A DNA stretch of 64,000 nucleotides, taken from the NCBI RefSeq assembly GCF_005886535.1, contig NZ_PNDS01000027.1:44455-108454 (forward strand), read 5' to 3'. Below, piece after piece: positions 61,730-64,000 of the stretch. Under the pieces are notes generated by a model that made no database searches, was not told the origin of the DNA, and worked only from the letters and a program-made list of their open reading frames with translations. Made by a program: the position numbers and the translations under genes. Every line of letters begins with the position of its first letter. Position 1 is the first letter of the stretch. This stretch comes from Pseudoalteromonas sp. S2755. Lineage in GTDB: Bacteria; Pseudomonadota; Gammaproteobacteria; Enterobacterales; Alteromonadaceae.

Positions 61730-61788
61730 TTCCTAAATTTGCTGTGATACACTGGCGAAAAATAACGAATTTAGGATGACAACTGGTG

Positions 61789-63846
61789 ATGGAAAAAACT
61801 CAACCGCTAGCCAAAAAGCAGCCGAAATCCTTGCTGCACCATAATCATGAGCGTATCGACAACTACTACTGGATGCGTGATGACGAGCGTAAAAATGCTG
61901 ATATGTTGGCACACCTCAAAGCAGAGAATGATTACTGTGAAGCGCAAATGGCGCCTCACCAAGCGCTGCAAACCCAGCTGTTTGAAGAAATGAAAGGTCG
62001 TATCGTAAAAGACGATAGCTCAGTGCCCGCAAAAGATGGCAACTATTGGTATGTGAGTGAAGTGAGTGGTGATGAGGAATATGCTAGGTATTATCGCGCA
62101 TCACAAGAAGATTTGACGGATAAAAAGCTACTGTTAGACATTAATCAGTTAGCCGCTGGCAACGAGTTTTACGACATCGGTGATATTACCGTAAGCCCAG
62201 ATGAGCAATTGCTTGCCTATAGTGAAGATACGGACGGGCGTCGAATTTACACCATCAAGTTTCTTGATTTAAACACCAATACATTACTACAAGACGTGCT
62301 GTATAACACGGAAGGTCAGGTAATTTGGGCGAACGACAATAAAACCGTATTTTATGTCAAAAAAGACGAGCAAACGTTGCTCGGCTTCCAAGTGTATCGC
62401 CATGTATTGGGAACGCCACAAAGCGATGATATTTTGGTGTTTGAAGAGCAAGATCGCCAATTTTACATGGGGTTGGGCAAAAGTCGTGACGAAAGCGCTA
62501 TTTATATCTATCTCGCTGCTACGGAAACGAGCGATCAGTTAATACTGGATGCAAACGACCCTTGCGGTGAGTTTAGCACCCTTATTCCAAGAGAAATTGG
62601 CCATGAATATGGTCTTGAAAAAATGGGAGAGTTCTTTTACATCCTGAGTAATAAGAATGCTAAAAACTTCCGTTTAATGCGTGCAACAGCGGCAACCGTT
62701 GGTGATGTCGAGCAATGGGAAGAGTTAATAGCTCATCGCGACCATGTACTATTAGAAGGCTTGGAGCTGTTCAATAGTCACTTTGTGCTGACTGAGCGTG
62801 AACAAGGGCAGATCCGCTTTGTTGTTCATGATTATCAAGGGCAAAGCTACCACCTTGGATTTGATGATGCTTGTTACTTTGCCACGGTAGGAAATAATCC
62901 GGAGCCAAGTTCAAGTAATATTCGTATTCACTACTCGAGTATGACAACTCCAAGCTCAGTGTACGATTGTGATTTAACCACAGGTAAGAAGACGCTTAAA
63001 AAGCAGCAGCAAGTTTTAGGTGATTTTAAGCCAGAATATTATCACTCTGAACGTTTGCACATAACCGCAAGAGATGGCGTTAAAGTCCCTGTATCTTTGG
63101 TGTATCGCAAAGATAAGTTTAATCAAGACGGTAGCAATCCACTATTGCAGTATGGCTATGGTTCTTATGGTATTACTATCGACCCTAACTTCTCTAGTCA
63201 AATTCTAAGCCTGTTAGATAGAGGATTTGTATACGCGATTGCGCATATTCGAGGTTCTGAGATGCTTGGTCGTGAATGGTATGAGCACGGTAAAAAAGCC
63301 CATAAGCAAAATACCTTCAACGATTTTATTGATGTTACCAAGGCCTTGATTGAGCAGGGCTACGGCCATAAAGACAAAGTGTTTGCATCAGGTGGAAGTG
63401 CAGGTGGCCTGTTAATGGGCGCAATTGCAAACCAAGCTCCAGAGCTGTATTTAGGGTTAGGCTGCCATGTGCCTTTCTTGGATGTGTTAACTACCATGTT
63501 GGATGAGTCAATCCCATTGACCACCAATGAGTATGATGAATGGGGTAATCCGAATAATGAAGCGGACTACCAGACTATTTTAGCGTATTCGCCGTATGAC
63601 AATATTGAAGCCAAAGCCTATCCAAATATTCTAGTCACCACAGGTCTGCATGACTCGCAAGTGCAGTACTGGGAGCCCATGAAGTGGGTTGCTAAGCTTA
63701 GAGAATATAAAACGGACGATAACGTACTGATTTTTAAAACCGACTTGGAAGCGGGTCATGGTGGTGCTTCCGGCCGATTTAAAAGCTTACACGAAAGAGC
63801 GCTAGAAATGGCATTCTTTATCAGCTTGTTGGATGGTAGGTCGTAG
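61789..63846 (+). CDS. ptrB: Oligopeptidase B (prolyl-oligopeptidase family, S9A)
   Basis: The 685-residue enzyme combines an N-terminal beta-propeller (HERIDNYYWMRDDERKNADM) with a C-terminal alpha/beta hydrolase. The hydrolase contains GYGSYGITIDPNFS, the nucleophile motif GGSAGGLLMG, Asp in GLHDSQVQYWEPMKW and His in EAGHGGASGRF. Oligopeptidase B cleaves short peptides after Arg or Lys in the cytoplasm. ATG 61789 follows GTG 61786, and either may start. The last codons and stop (DGRS-TAG) come from a REP element, so the C-terminus may differ from relatives. Confidence 0.92.
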   Translation: MEKTQPLAKKQPKSLLHHNHERIDNYYWMRDDERKNADMLAHLKAENDYCEAQMAPHQALQTQLFEEMKGRIVKDDSSVPAKDGNYWYVSEVSGDEEYARYYRASQEDLTDKKLLLDINQLAAGNEFYDIGDITVSPDEQLLAYSEDTDGRRIYTIKFLDLNTNTLLQDVLYNTEGQVIWANDNKTVFYVKKDEQTLLGFQVYRHVLGTPQSDDILVFEEQDRQFYMGLGKSRDESAIYIYLAATETSDQLILDANDPCGEFSTLIPREIGHEYGLEKMGEFFYILSNKNAKNFRLMRATAATVGDVEQWEELIAHRDHVLLEGLELFNSHFVLTEREQGQIRFVVHDYQGQSYHLGFDDACYFATVGNNPEPSSSNIRIHYSSMTTPSSVYDCDLTTGKKTLKKQQQVLGDFKPEYYHSERLHITARDGVKVPVSLVYRKDKFNQDGSNPLLQYGYGSYGITIDPNFSSQILSLLDRGFVYAIAHIRGSEMLGREWYEHGKKAHKQNTFNDFIDVTKALIEQGYGHKDKVFASGGSAGGLLMGAIANQAPELYLGLGCHVPFLDVLTTMLDESIPLTTNEYDEWGNPNNEADYQTILAYSPYDNIEAKAYPNILVTTGLHDSQVQYWEPMKWVAKLREYKTDDNVLIFKTDLEAGHGGASGRFKSLHERALEMAFFISLLDGRS

Positions 63847-64000
63847 CTTTAGCTCGACAAAAAGCGATAAAAGCTCGCGAGGTGAACTCGCTTCTACCAG
63901 AGGAAAATCTAAGTAGGAGCTGGTTCGCTTGTAGGTCGTAGCTTTAGCTTGACTCGTACACCCTGACGTTAGTTCGACAAAAAAAGCGATAAAAGCTCGC
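63835..64000. repeat. REP-like elements at the right edge, overlapping the ptrB stop
   Basis: The block GTAGGTCGTAGCTTTAGC occurs at 63836 and 63931, followed by TCGAC and TTGAC respectively. GACAAAAAGCGATAAAAGC and its A-lengthened copy (63976-64000) repeat as well. The first unit runs from GGTAG (63835) to CTACC (63898) as an inverted pair. GTAG plus the palindrome GTCGTAGCTTTAGCTCGAC shows the same head as the REPs beside the RAYT gene at 4.5 kb, with a different loop. The array runs off the window. Confidence 0.8.

Overview
The window looks like chromosomal DNA of a marine gammaproteobacterium, most likely a Pseudoalteromonas or close Alteromonadales relative (inference). Supporting signs are an LPS-core operon, DeoR regulator next to glmS, many secreted proteases with PKD, PPC or P domains, MacAB-like and RND exporters, a RAYT/REP system, and moderate GC. 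No rRNA, tRNA or CRISPR array was recognised.

Layout. 1-4.8 kb: the end of an ABC permease gene, then waaA, a GT9 heptosyltransferase gene and a GT4 gene in one LPS operon, followed by a RAYT transposase gene with three REP copies. 4.8-9.8 kb: a small DUF6482-like gene, a PKD lipoprotein, and a DeoR regulator leading into glmS. 9.84-12.4 kb: a decayed Tn7-like element in the classical attTn7 position. It keeps a recognisable right end with three 20-bp TnsB-site-like repeats, one cargo gene, a complete tnsA and the first fifth of tnsB. 12.5-20.3 kb: accessory DNA with an HNH nuclease, orphan secreted or unknown proteins, an ABM/DUF2798 pair with a divergent LysR gene, and an NrtR repressor whose NAD-salvage target is cut down to a stub of prs.

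20.3-26.9 kb: a two-component system, a retropepsin-like lipoprotein, a carboxymuconolactone-decarboxylase-family protein, and a kexin-like protease with no propeptide beside a small secreted protein that may be its external chaperone. 27.2-33.6 kb: the most interesting block. It holds an M20 N-carbamoyl amidohydrolase, a membrane-anchored periplasmic protein, a Na+/solute symporter, an unannotated 39-residue membrane peptide, an ATCase-like carbamoyltransferase with an altered acceptor site, and a glutamine-dependent asparagine-synthase-like enzyme, in tight and partly overlapping order. It looks like an undescribed pathway for making, moving or recycling a carbamoylated compound.

33.7-41.2 kb: porin, chemoreceptor, hexose-6-P mutarotase, a sigma-54 response regulator with its kinase, and a Fur-box-controlled small membrane protein. 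41.3-50.9 kb: surface or secreted proteases, a TPR lipoprotein and a PQ-loop protein. 51-60.3 kb: a MacAB-like exporter behind a good sigma-54 promoter with tandem upstream sites, then an RND efflux pair. 60.6-64 kb: a small membrane protein, its frameshifted tandem paralogue, oligopeptidase B, and REP elements that supply the peptidase gene's stop codon.
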